A stretch of 64,000 nt of DNA from CAYJGJ01 sp964367585 (GTDB lineage: Bacteria; Bacillota; Clostridia; Peptostreptococcales; Anaerovoracaceae). Numbering within the stretch: the stretch's first letter is position 1; every line of letters starts with the position of its first letter. The DNA lies in the NCBI GenBank assembly GCA_964367585.1, contig CAYIYH010000005.1:33085-97084 (forward strand), given 5' to 3'. Of this stretch, positions 14,796-23,663 are shown in pieces. Under the pieces are notes generated by a model, which saw only the letters and a list, made by a program, of their open reading frames with translations, was not told the DNA's origin and made no database searches. The translations under genes were made by a program, and so were the position numbers.

Positions 14796-17204
14796 TTTCT
14801 TCTCCTCACTTTTATTTTTCATTACATTTTCATTAGTAGCATTAATCATAACATTTTCAGCTATACAATAATTTACTACGTTTTCTCCTTTATTTACATC
14901 CGATTTATTCTCATCCATCACATTTAGAGCTCTAATATTATCACTCTTAAATCGTTTTAATCTAAGGGCATTAGTGACCACAAAAAGACTGCTCAAGCTC
15001 ATTGCGGCAGCACCAAACATAGGTGTCAAAGTCAATCCAAACGGTATATATAGAAGTCCAGCAGCAAGTGGTATACCTAATATGTTATAAAAAAACGCCC
15101 AAAATAAATTTTGTTTTATGTTGCGAATTACGGCATAACTTAATTTGACAGCTGTAACAAGGCTGAGTAAATCACTTTTCATGAGTATAATATCTGCACT
15201 ATCTATTGCTATATCAGTGCCCGCTCCTATCGCAACTCCTACGTCTGCACGGACTAATGCAGGAGCATCATTTATGCCATCACCTACCATTGCAATTTTT
15301 TTACCAATTTCCTGATATTCTCTCACTATTCGTTCTTTATCTGCGGGCAATACTTCTGCAATTATTGTATCTACATTTACTTTCTTTCCGATATTTTCTG
15401 CAGTAATTTTATTATCGCCAGTCAACATCACAGTATTAATATTCATTGATTTTAAGACTCTTATTGCTTCCGGACTCGTTTCTTTAATTGTGTCTGCAAC
15501 AGCGATTATTCCAATAATTGAAGTCTTGTTTGCAAAAAGCAATGGAACTTTACCCTGCATTGCGAATTCATCAATATTCCTTTTTACACTCTCAATTGAT
15601 ATGCCATTTTCTTTAATCAGTCTCGCATTGCCTGTTATGTATAATTCCTCATCGATGTTGGCGCTTATACCTTTTCCTTCCATCACCCTAAAGTCCTCTA
15701 TTTCTAAAGGCTTCAGATTTTTACTTTCGGCATACTCAATTATTGCTTCCGCTAACGGATGTTCGCTTTGCTGCTCTAAGCTGTAAGCGATTTGAAGTAA
15801 AAACTCTTCATCAATATCAAATGCCATAATATCTGTTACTTTCGGTTTTCCTTCGGTAATAGTTCCCGTTTTATCTAGTATAATAGTATCTACATTATGG
15901 GCATTTTCCAATGCTTCTCCTGTTTTAACTAGTATCCCATTTTCTGCACCTTTTCCTGTTCCGACCATAATTGCAACAGGCGTTGCCAGTCCTAATGCAC
16001 ATGGACAAGAAATTACTAATACAGTAATTGCACATGAAAGCGCAAATTCAAATGAATATCCAATCGCAACCCATATTATTGCAGTCAATAAAGAAATTCC
16101 GATTATAGTAGGAACGAAAACACCTGCAATTTTATCTGCTATCTTTGCAATCGGTGCCTTCGTTGCACTGGCATTTTCTACTAATTTTATTATTTGACTA
16201 AATGTAGTATCCTCACCTACTTTTATAGCTTTTACTTTAATATATCCATTTTTATTTATAGTGGCGGCTGTTACATTATCCTCTATATTTTTTTCTATAG
16301 GAATACTTTCTCCTGTAATTGCCGATTCATCTACATTGCAATTACCATATATAATGACACCGTCGACAGGTATACTCCCGCCCGACTTCACAATCACTAC
16401 ATCATTTACAGCAACCTGCTCTATTGGAATCTCAATTTCTGTCCCATTTCTTTCCACTAATGCGGTTTTAGGAACAAGGTTGATTAGTTTATTGAGTGCG
16501 TCGCTAGTTTTCTTCTTCGCCTTTGATTCTAAAAATTTTCCAAGGGTAATCAGTGTAAGTATTGTTGCTGCGGATTCAAAATATAAATCCATCGCATACC
16601 TATCGACGATTCCAAAATTACTAGTGCTTATACCATAACTGATGCGATATATTGCGAAAACACCATATACGAGTGCAGCCGTAGATCCTACACCGATAAG
16701 ACTATCCATGTTAGGAGCACCTTTAAAAAGTGATTTGAAACCATTCGTAATATAATTTCTATTCACGTAACATATCGGTAGACATAATAAAAACTGCGTG
16801 AATGCAAAAGAAACTGCATTGCTACTTCCCATCATAAATGCGGGAAGTGGTAATCCTATCATATGCCCCATCGAAATATACATCAGCGGAATCAAAAAAA
16901 GAATAGATATTCTTAGTCTAAATATGAAATTAATATTTTCCTCATGTAGTATACTGTCTATGTTATTTTTACTATTATCTCCTTTTATGTTATCTTCTGG
17001 AAGCGATGCTCCATACCCTGCAGAAACTACACCATTAATTATTTCTTGCGGAGTCAATACTTTCTCATCATAATCGATCAACATGCTATTAGTGAGTGAA
17101 TTGACGGTAAAGTCGGTAACTCCTTGCATCTTGCTAATCTCTTTTTCTATCCTTGCCGCACATGCAGAACAAGTCATTCCAGATATATCAAATTTATGTT
17201 TCAA
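14586..17204 (-). CDS. copA: Copper-translocating P1B-type ATPase with N-terminal HMA and C-terminal CopZ-like HMA domain
   Basis: The 872-residue protein pumps Cu(I) out of the cytoplasm using ATP. In order it has an N-terminal metal-binding domain (GMTCSACAARIEK, Cys 12 and 15), eight membrane segments, and the actuator TGES. The membrane copper site is SCPCALGLATP (CPC at about 400-402). The phosphorylation motif is DKTGT (about 444), then SEHPLAEA and GDGINDAPAL. Unusually, after the last membrane helix comes a low-complexity linker and a second complete HMA domain (GMMCMNCVKHVEK) occupying the last 69 residues, the size of a free CopZ chaperone. The TTG at 17204 is taken as start because AAGGAG lies six bases upstream; a longer frame from 17252 lacks a site. 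An internal start may release the C-terminal domain separately (see 14586-14795). The metal could also be silver. Confidence 0.93.
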   Translation of the reverse strand: MKHKFDISGMTCSACAARIEKEISKMQGVTDFTVNSLTNSMLIDYDEKVLTPQEIINGVVSAGYGASLPEDNIKGDNSKNNIDSILHEENINFIFRLRISILFLIPLMYISMGHMIGLPLPAFMMGSSNAVSFAFTQFLLCLPICYVNRNYITNGFKSLFKGAPNMDSLIGVGSTAALVYGVFAIYRISYGISTSNFGIVDRYAMDLYFESAATILTLITLGKFLESKAKKKTSDALNKLINLVPKTALVERNGTEIEIPIEQVAVNDVVIVKSGGSIPVDGVIIYGNCNVDESAITGESIPIEKNIEDNVTAATINKNGYIKVKAIKVGEDTTFSQIIKLVENASATKAPIAKIADKIAGVFVPTIIGISLLTAIIWVAIGYSFEFALSCAITVLVISCPCALGLATPVAIMVGTGKGAENGILVKTGEALENAHNVDTIILDKTGTITEGKPKVTDIMAFDIDEEFLLQIAYSLEQQSEHPLAEAIIEYAESKNLKPLEIEDFRVMEGKGISANIDEELYITGNARLIKENGISIESVKRNIDEFAMQGKVPLLFANKTSIIGIIAVADTIKETSPEAIRVLKSMNINTVMLTGDNKITAENIGKKVNVDTIIAEVLPADKERIVREYQEIGKKIAMVGDGINDAPALVRADVGVAIGAGTDIAIDSADIILMKSDLLSLVTAVKLSYAVIRNIKQNLFWAFFYNILGIPLAAGLLYIPFGLTLTPMFGAAAMSLSSLFVVTNALRLKRFKSDNIRALNVMDENKSDVNKGENVVNYCIAENVMINATNENVMKNKSEEKKMTTLKINGMMCMNCVKHVEKALNSVDGIRSVVVNLDENQATFENTSATIEQLESVIADAGYEVTEVIQK

Positions 17205-17278
17205 ATCATACTCCTTATATTCTTTTAAACATACAAAACTATACCACGGCATAGATTATTCAGTAAAGAAAACTACAA

Positions 17279-18010
17279 TTACTGCGTACTCTGCTCTTTT
17301 ACAACTCTTTCATAAAACTTGTCGATATACTTAACAAGGTGTTTTCTAAAAAAAACACACAACAAAAATGTTATTATTGCAAGGACGCCTATCACTCCAG
17401 CTAATGCAAGATTTTCTGTCCGTGTAAAATAGCCTACTAAAATGCTACCGCTGAATCCTAAACTCCTTCCAATGAATGATAGTATCAAGAATGCTCTAAA
17501 ATTCATTTGAGATATGCCTGCACAATAACAAACTAAATCTTTTGGTAACCCGGGAATCAAATATATCAAAAACACAATAGTATATGCACGTTTACTATTT
17601 AATCTATCTATATAATACGTGGTTTTTTCTTTTCCTAGCATCAAGTATACGAAATCTCTTCCCAATACTTTTACTAGATAGTACGAAACTGTCGTACCCA
17701 ATATTGCCCCAAGAGAAGTCAGCAAAAATGCTTCTGGAAGGGTAAATATGTATCCCGCAGCAAATTGAAATGCCTGACCGGGAATAATGCTTATGACAAT
17801 TTGTATTATCTGGACAATAACATAAATAATCACAGCTTGATTTTTGTACGATTCCATCAATGCAAGTACATCATCTTGAGAGCTTAATGATACTATTATA
17901 TCCCATCTGTATATTACTAGATAGACTGGAATCGCTACAATTATGAGTAGCAAAATTATTACTTTTAGTATTGAGGTGAATATTTTCTTTTTATCTTTTT
18001 CGTATTTCAC
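17279..18010 (-). CDS. TVP38/TMEM64 (SNARE-associated/DedA-like) family membrane protein
   Basis: The 243-residue protein has a basic N-terminus and about six membrane segments. It carries the family hallmarks IIPGQAFQFAAGYIF, GAILGTTVSYYLVKVLGRDFV, and LIPGLPKDLVCYCAGISQM followed by FIGRSLGFSGSILVGYF. Relatives are lipid scramblase-like or transport-associated membrane proteins whose exact role in bacteria is unsettled. The start is a GTG at 18010 with GAGG six bases upstream. It lies 75 bp upstream of copA on the same strand and may be co-transcribed with it. Confidence 0.85.
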   Translation of the reverse strand: MKYEKDKKKIFTSILKVIILLLIIVAIPVYLVIYRWDIIVSLSSQDDVLALMESYKNQAVIIYVIVQIIQIVISIIPGQAFQFAAGYIFTLPEAFLLTSLGAILGTTVSYYLVKVLGRDFVYLMLGKEKTTYYIDRLNSKRAYTIVFLIYLIPGLPKDLVCYCAGISQMNFRAFLILSFIGRSLGFSGSILVGYFTRTENLALAGVIGVLAIITFLLCVFFRKHLVKYIDKFYERVVKEQSTQ

Positions 18011-18049
18011 TCATTTCCTCACAAATATATTGTAACCACGGCACGATGT

Positions 18050-18195
18050 CCCCCGCTTCTCATGCCAGCTTGCAATCTTCGATACAGGTTAATCGTAGTT
18101 GTATGCCGATAGACAGGCAAGCATATTAGTTCATTAGCCTCGATTTAAATCGAGGCTAAAATCTAACACACCAACACGATATGACACCATAGTCT
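18050..18195. repeat. Inverted pair of intergenic repeat copies with a perfect 26-bp palindrome
   Basis: 18134-18159 is a perfect palindrome with arm TTAGCCTCGATTT. The half to its left, read on the minus strand, follows copy A (14456 onward) block by block: AAATCGAGGCTAA, TGCTTGC, CGAAGATTGCAAGC, GAGAAGCG. It carries roughly 19 extra bases in the middle. The half to its right matches the first 45 or so bases of copy A on the plus strand. The region therefore holds two copies head to head. It fills the gap between the PLP-enzyme gene and the TVP38 gene and contains no gene. Confidence 0.65.
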
Positions 18196-18205
18196 ACTCA
18201 AGTAT

Positions 18206-19495
18206 TTATATGATTACATTTCCACTTTTGTATAAATTATCTAAAGATTTTATTACTCCAAATTTAGAGTGTTCATATGTTAGGCCACCTTGAAAATAGA
18301 CTATATATGGTTCTTTTGTTGGTCCGTCTGCACTAAGTTCTATAGAAGAACCTTGAACAAATGAACCTGCTGCCATGATTACCTTGTCCTCATATCCGGG
18401 CATATCCCAAGGCAAAGGAACCACGTGCGAATCGATAGGAGCTGCTTCCTGAACTCCACGACAGAATTCGAGCATTCTATCTTCTTTTTCTAGTTTAATA
18501 GCTTGTATTATATCACTCCTTAACTCACCTTCTTTTGGACATACTTCAAATCCCAGATCGGCATATACTTTACCGCAAAGCATAGCACCTTTTATAGTAT
18601 TGCTAACTGTTTTTGGTGCCATAAACAATCCTTGCAAAATACCTCTCGTTTGACCAAAAGTTAATCCGCATTCACTTCCGATTCCAGGACATGTCATTCT
18701 ATAGGAAGCTTTTTCAATTAAATCTTTTTTACCTACAATATAACCACCATTTAGAGCAATTCCACCACCAGGATTTTTAATCAAAGAACCCGCCATAATG
18801 TCTACACCAACATCTGTAGGCTCTTGTATATCTAAGAATTCACCGTAACAATTATCAACCATTACAATAATATTGGAGTCAATATTATGGATCAAAGAAG
18901 CTACTTCTTCAATTTGTGATATGGTAATTGCCTTTCTCCATGAATATCCAGTAGCCCTTTGCATACAGACCATCTTTGTCTTACTGTTGATAGAATTGCG
19001 CAGCTTTTGTAAATCAATGTTACCATCTTCTAGTAGCTCAATTTGATTATACTTAACTCCATAGTCTAAGAGAGAACCCATGCCCTCTCCTCTTATTCCT
19101 ATAACTTCTTCCAATGTACTATAAGGACCGCCTGTGCAATAAATCAACTCATCTTCAGGACGTAAACAACCCATCAATGCTATAGACAATGCATGTGTAC
19201 CATTTACAATGTTAGTTCTAACTAACGCATTTTCAGTATGAAAAATATGCGAATATACCTTTTCTGTCACCATTCGACCCATGTCGTCGTATCCATACCC
19301 AGTATTCCATCCAAAGTGTATATCACTTACCTTACATTCCTGAAAAGCACTCAATACTTTATATTGGTTGTATGCAGCTATATCGTCTACATTTTCAAAT
19401 TCAGCTCGGACTTCTATCTCCTTTTTTTCAACATATGACAAAACCTTTTCATCTATATTGAACTTTTCATTTAGATATTTGCTCGTTCTATTCAC
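18206..19495 (-). CDS. PLP-dependent enzyme of the methionine gamma-lyase-like / aluminium-resistance (Alr) family
   Basis: This large PLP fold-type I protein, about 429 residues, is commonly annotated as a methionine gamma-lyase family protein in Firmicutes. Landmarks are FGWNTGYGYDDMGR, NGTHALSIALMGCLRPEDEL, VDNCYGEF, and AGSLIKNPGGGIALNGGYI with the PLP Lys near residue 240, then MTCPGIGSECG. The in vivo reaction is not established; a C-S or C-C lyase activity on cysteine-like substrates is a family-level guess. The GTG at 19495 is chosen because the AAGGAGG of the preceding gene's last codons serves as its ribosome site, though the 13-base spacing is long. An ATG at 19531 lies inside the integrase gene and lacks a site. 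It is translationally coupled to the recombinase gene. Confidence 0.8.
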   Translation of the reverse strand: MNRTSKYLNEKFNIDEKVLSYVEKKEIEVRAEFENVDDIAAYNQYKVLSAFQECKVSDIHFGWNTGYGYDDMGRMVTEKVYSHIFHTENALVRTNIVNGTHALSIALMGCLRPEDELIYCTGGPYSTLEEVIGIRGEGMGSLLDYGVKYNQIELLEDGNIDLQKLRNSINSKTKMVCMQRATGYSWRKAITISQIEEVASLIHNIDSNIIVMVDNCYGEFLDIQEPTDVGVDIMAGSLIKNPGGGIALNGGYIVGKKDLIEKASYRMTCPGIGSECGLTFGQTRGILQGLFMAPKTVSNTIKGAMLCGKVYADLGFEVCPKEGELRSDIIQAIKLEKEDRMLEFCRGVQEAAPIDSHVVPLPWDMPGYEDKVIMAAGSFVQGSSIELSADGPTKEPYIVYFQGGLTYEHSKFGVIKSLDNLYKSGNVII

Positions 19496-19500
19496 TTTTA

Positions 19501-20631
19501 CTACGATTCCTCCTTGCGTTCTATTTCCCATTCCATATTTCGTACAAGATCTCTTTTTACACCTTGTTTATGTCGTGCATATAATTGAGTAGTTGTTACT
19601 TGTTCGTGATCTAGTAGTGCCTGCACATCGAAAATAGAATTACCTCTTCCGATTAGACTTGTAGCCGCCGTAGCACGAAGTTTATGCGGACTATACCCTT
19701 CTTTTGAGCTTGTATGAAGTGCCAAAGCAGTATATTTTTTTACAAGTTCTCTTATCTGTCTTTCGGTCATTCTTTTACCTTGGAGAGATAAAAATAGAGC
19801 ATCTTCATGTCCTGGTTCAATAGAATCATTGTTTTGTCGCTCTAATGTCAAATATTCTTCAATTACGAAAGAGACAGATTCATTGATTGGCATAATGGAT
19901 TCTTTCGCTCTCTTTCTGTATATGATAAATTCCCCTCTATTGAAGTTAAACGAGGAAACATTTAATTGCTGCAATTCTGATAGTCTTAATCCATACGTTA
20001 TGAATAAAATTAAGATCGCCTTATCTCTTTTTTTTGTCTTCTCCCAATAAGAATATTGGTGTTTAGTCAAGCCCTCTCCTGTCGTCACAGCATCCAGCAT
20101 TATCATTACTTCATCGTCTTGGAGCGCCTTTATCTCTCTTTCTCCAGGGTTAGACACACGAACAGGGTTAAATCCGTCTGTTATGTTTTTACTTACTAGT
20201 TCTTCTCTATATAAATGCTTAAACATCACAGACAAAGACGATTTTTTTCTTGCCAGTGTCTTGTTGCTATTTTCATAAACATAAATTGAATCGTCGTTTT
20301 CCACGGTATATTTACGACAGTAGTCAAGAAACATATTTATGTCCACTGCCTTGATTTCGTCGAAATCATTTAACTTAATTTCTTTAATTTTTGTTGCTTT
20401 CGTCAAATCTGTTTCAGAAATTAAATAGTTTAAAAAAAACTTTATATCCCCAAGATAGGCGTATCTTGTACCTATTAAAACATTTGAACGCAAATATGAA
20501 AAGAAGCTACGTAAAAAATAAGGCATTTCACTTTCTAGTTCTTCACACTCCATGTATATTTTATTTTCTTTTTGCACAATATTCTGAGGTTTATCGCTCT
20601 TATTATGCGTTACTACTTTTTTCACTGCCAT
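19501..20631 (-). CDS. Tyrosine recombinase/integrase (XerC/D-like)
   Basis: The 376-residue protein has a SAM-like core-binding domain (about 35-150) and a phage-integrase catalytic domain. All expected residues are visible: Arg216 in YGLRLSEL, His316 and Arg319 in SPHKLRATAA, His342 in LLDHEQ and the nucleophile Tyr351 in TQLYARH. It breaks and rejoins DNA at specific sites. It is embedded among housekeeping genes between miaA and a PLP enzyme, and its 3' end supplies the Shine-Dalgarno of the next gene. No flanking attachment repeats are visible, so a chromosomal role is more likely than a recent mobile origin. The sequence does not reveal its target. Confidence 0.88.
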   Translation of the reverse strand: MAVKKVVTHNKSDKPQNIVQKENKIYMECEELESEMPYFLRSFFSYLRSNVLIGTRYAYLGDIKFFLNYLISETDLTKATKIKEIKLNDFDEIKAVDINMFLDYCRKYTVENDDSIYVYENSNKTLARKKSSLSVMFKHLYREELVSKNITDGFNPVRVSNPGEREIKALQDDEVMIMLDAVTTGEGLTKHQYSYWEKTKKRDKAILILFITYGLRLSELQQLNVSSFNFNRGEFIIYRKRAKESIMPINESVSFVIEEYLTLERQNNDSIEPGHEDALFLSLQGKRMTERQIRELVKKYTALALHTSSKEGYSPHKLRATAATSLIGRGNSIFDVQALLDHEQVTTTQLYARHKQGVKRDLVRNMEWEIERKEES

Positions 20632-20694
20632 AATATTATAACTTCCTAACTAACTCATAAATTATAAATCTGTAAACACAACACCAATTACAGA

Positions 20695-21621
20695 CTACAC
20701 CTCATTAACTAAGGACTCTAATATTACAGGAACACATTCCTTTATATCGTTGTAATGTGTCAAATCGTACCAATTCATGCTTTCATATCTTTTAAACCAA
20801 GTAATCTGCCTCTTTGCATAATGTCTGGTATTTCGTTTGATTAGGTATGTCATTCTTTCTTCATCGACTTCTGCATTCAAGTAGCTGATTACTTCTTTAT
20901 ATCCAATACCTTTCATAGAAATATGTTCACTAGTAAGTCCCATCTCCATCAAAGAACAAACTTCTTCTACTAACCCTTTTTCTATTAACACATCTACTCT
21001 ATAATTAATCCTATCGTACAGTTCCTCTCTATTTCTATTGAGCCCTACAAGATGAAAATCATACTTATTATTTAGATTATAACAATTGGAGAATTCTTTT
21101 ATTGCACTTCCATCCTTGGCAATCTCTATTGCCCGTATCACTTTATTTAGATTATTTTTGTGTATTCTCTGCGAAGCATCGTAGTCGAGAGTCTGTAAAA
21201 TTTGATGTAATTTATGAGGGTCTTCTCGCCCTATTTCGTATAATTCTTCCCTATATTTATTATCGGCACTTGTTTTTGCAAAATCCATATCATATATCAA
21301 TGAATTGAGATAAAGCCCTGTCCCTCCTACTACAATAGGAGTTTTTTGCCGTGACAATACATTATCTATTGCTCGCTCCGCAAGATATTTATAATCCGAA
21401 ACAGAAAAAGGCGATGCAGGATCTATTTGGTCTACAAGGTGATGTTTCACCATCGACAATTCTTCTTTGCTTGGCTTTGCACTACCAATGTCTAAGTATT
21501 TATACAATTGCATGGAATCACAAGAAACAATCTCACCATCTAATTTTAGCGCTACCTCTATTGCAATTTCTGTTTTTCCAATTGCTGTAGGTCCACATAT
21601 TGCTATAACTTTATTATTCAT
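20695..21621 (-). CDS. miaA: tRNA dimethylallyltransferase
   Basis: The 308-residue enzyme adds the dimethylallyl group of DMAPP to A37 of tRNAs reading UNN codons. The P-loop GPTAIGKT lies at residues 10-17. DSMQLYKYLDIGSAKPS contains the catalytic Asp and substrate contacts. VVGGTGLYLNSLIYD and RNTRHYAKRQITWFKR are conserved family stretches. The length is normal. It follows mutL in the usual mutL-miaA order; hfq, often next in Firmicutes, is absent here and replaced by the recombinase gene. Confidence 0.96.
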   Translation of the reverse strand: MNNKVIAICGPTAIGKTEIAIEVALKLDGEIVSCDSMQLYKYLDIGSAKPSKEELSMVKHHLVDQIDPASPFSVSDYKYLAERAIDNVLSRQKTPIVVGGTGLYLNSLIYDMDFAKTSADNKYREELYEIGREDPHKLHQILQTLDYDASQRIHKNNLNKVIRAIEIAKDGSAIKEFSNCYNLNNKYDFHLVGLNRNREELYDRINYRVDVLIEKGLVEEVCSLMEMGLTSEHISMKGIGYKEVISYLNAEVDEERMTYLIKRNTRHYAKRQITWFKRYESMNWYDLTHYNDIKECVPVILESLVNEV

Positions 21622-21681
21622 AATTACCTTTTAAATGCAAATAAGTCTAAACGGATAATAATATCTATTTACTTAATGCTT

Positions 21682-23643
21682 CTACACTCGCTTAAACATT
21701 TTTTCTATTTCGTACTTAGATAATTTAATAAATGTAGGTCTTCCATGTGGGCATGAATATGGATTAACACATTTTTTCAAATCATCTATCAATGCATCGA
21801 TTTCTGTAGTCGCGATTACATCATGTGCTTTAATAGCCACACTACATGACTTTCGTATCAATTTATCTATTACCGTAAAGTTCTTGATATCCAAGTATGA
21901 ATCTATATTATCTACGAAAAAGTTAAAGAAATGTTCAGCTTCTTGGATAGTCATAAAGGTAGGAATTTCCTTAATAACATACGAATTTTCACCAAATTCT
22001 TCGATTTTATATCCTAGTCTATTCAAAACTTCGACAGTAGAAACAAAATATTCCATTACATCTAAATCTATATCCTTTACTAAAGGAATTAGTAGCATTT
22101 GACTTGATTTATCAATATTTTCATATTGAAATACAAACTGCTCGTAAAGTATTCTTTCATGTGCCGCATGCTGGTCAATAAAATAAAATGTATTATTATA
22201 TTCCGCAATAATATATGTTTCGAACACTACTCCTAAAACATTCAAGTCATCAAAGCTAAATGGTGTTATCGCAGGAGGTTGTATTGCATCTATTGTTCTT
22301 TTTTCTTCTTTTTTTTGCATCATCAATTCGTCGATTATGCTAATCTGCGATTCTTTTACAAAAGATTCATTATATACAAGTGTACTACTATTGGAATACA
22401 GCTTTTCATAATTCTCCGATGATGCACTATCGAAATGTAAACTTTCGAGGTTCTCCGGTGCCACGTTACTGTAATCTAATTTTTCGAGGTTCTCCGGTGC
22501 CACGTTACTGTAATCTAATTTTTCGAGGTTCTCCGGTGTCACGTTACTGGAATGCAAACTTTCATGCATCTTCGGTGTCTCATTACTAGAAACCATTCTC
22601 TCACGCACATCGGGAGAGACATTACTATAATCAAATCCCGATCTTATTTCCGGGATTGCACTGCATGAATCTAATCCAATTCTAATAGCTTCGGCGATAT
22701 GGCTTATTATTTTTGAATCATCGTCGAAGCGAATCTCCTTTTTTGTTGGATGAATATTCACATCTAATTCTGACGGTGATATTTCGATAAACAAAAATAC
22801 AATTGGATATCTTCCACCGAAGACTCTCTCCTTGTATCCCGTCTCTACACCCTTTTCTATCACCTTACTATCAATATATCTCCCATTTACAAAGAAAGTC
22901 TGATATTTTCTTGTTGTTTTCGTATTGTCTGGAGAAGATATATAACCCTCAATCTTGCAACCCGACTCATTGTAATTTATAGGAAACAGTTTTTGATATT
23001 CACTTTGCTTGTATATAGAGGATATAGCCGTAAATTTATTCCCATCTCCGTTAGTGGAAAATAAAATGTTTCCATTACTTATTAATTTTATTTTAATATG
23101 CGCAAACGCAAGAGCAATATTAGAAATTAGCCTGATTATCAATGCGCCCTCAACGTTATCATTTTTAAGGAATTTTCTTCTAGCAGGGGTATTAAAAAAA
23201 AGGTCACTAATAATAATTGTAGTTCCCTGTGGGCATCCCGTTCTTTCTTTTTTTTCGACTTTACCGCCACTAAGGACGAGATGCGTTCCGGTATTGTCAT
23301 CCTGAACTTTCGTGATAATTTCTGTCCTCGTTACAGCACTAATCCCTGCCAGTGCTTCTCCTCGAAATCCTAATGTAGAAATATGATTCAAGTCTTCAGA
23401 AGTACTCACCTTGCTAGTTGCATGGCGAAGAAAAGCAGTTTCGACTTCATCTTTATGAATACCAATGCCATCATCGGTAATTCTGATGTATGACTTTCCG
23501 CCATTCTTTATTTCAACTATTATGCTTTTAGCTTTTGCATCTATTGAATTTTCAATAAGTTCCTTGATAATAGAAAGAGGTCTTTCTACTACTTCTCCGG
23601 CAGCTATCTTATCCGCTACGTGTTTTTCTAAAACTTTAATCAT
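21682..23643 (-). CDS. mutL: DNA mismatch repair protein MutL
   Basis: The 653-residue protein has a GHKL ATPase domain (about 1-330: ELIENSIDAKA, ITDDGIGI, TLGFRGEALAGI, GTTIIISDLFFNTPARRKF) and a C-terminal dimerisation/endonuclease domain. The latter has DQHAAHERILYEQ and SCPHGRPTF, the metal-binding motifs of nicking MutL proteins, as expected where MutH is absent. The linker (about 365-430) contains an unusual run of 13-residue repeats of the type SNVxPENLEKLDY. It couples MutS recognition to strand removal. The mutS gene is close by on the same strand but separated by cysE and cysK. Confidence 0.96.
   Translation of the reverse strand: MIKVLEKHVADKIAAGEVVERPLSIIKELIENSIDAKAKSIIVEIKNGGKSYIRITDDGIGIHKDEVETAFLRHATSKVSTSEDLNHISTLGFRGEALAGISAVTRTEIITKVQDDNTGTHLVLSGGKVEKKERTGCPQGTTIIISDLFFNTPARRKFLKNDNVEGALIIRLISNIALAFAHIKIKLISNGNILFSTNGDGNKFTAISSIYKQSEYQKLFPINYNESGCKIEGYISSPDNTKTTRKYQTFFVNGRYIDSKVIEKGVETGYKERVFGGRYPIVFLFIEISPSELDVNIHPTKKEIRFDDDSKIISHIAEAIRIGLDSCSAIPEIRSGFDYSNVSPDVRERMVSSNETPKMHESLHSSNVTPENLEKLDYSNVAPENLEKLDYSNVAPENLESLHFDSASSENYEKLYSNSSTLVYNESFVKESQISIIDELMMQKKEEKRTIDAIQPPAITPFSFDDLNVLGVVFETYIIAEYNNTFYFIDQHAAHERILYEQFVFQYENIDKSSQMLLIPLVKDIDLDVMEYFVSTVEVLNRLGYKIEEFGENSYVIKEIPTFMTIQEAEHFFNFFVDNIDSYLDIKNFTVIDKLIRKSCSVAIKAHDVIATTEIDALIDDLKKCVNPYSCPHGRPTFIKLSKYEIEKMFKRV
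22400..22597. repeat. 39-bp tandem repeats in the mutL linker
   Basis: Three near-identical 39-bp units, each containing TCGAGGTTCTCCGGTG and ACGTTACTG on the plus strand, are flanked by degenerate units. The period is a multiple of three, so the reading frame is kept, encoding 13-residue repeats in the linker of MutL. Identity at the DNA level implies recent expansion, and copy number may vary between strains. Confidence 0.8.
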
Positions 23644-23663
23644 TCATTTTTCTTTCTTAAAAT

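Noticed and set aside
19501..20631. Recombinase as a sign of a prophage or integrative element
   Set aside because: No other phage or conjugation genes and no flanking direct repeats are seen; neighbours are housekeeping genes.
22400..22597. Regularly spaced repeats as a CRISPR array
   Set aside because: The units are contiguous 39-bp in-frame coding repeats without unique spacers, inside mutL.
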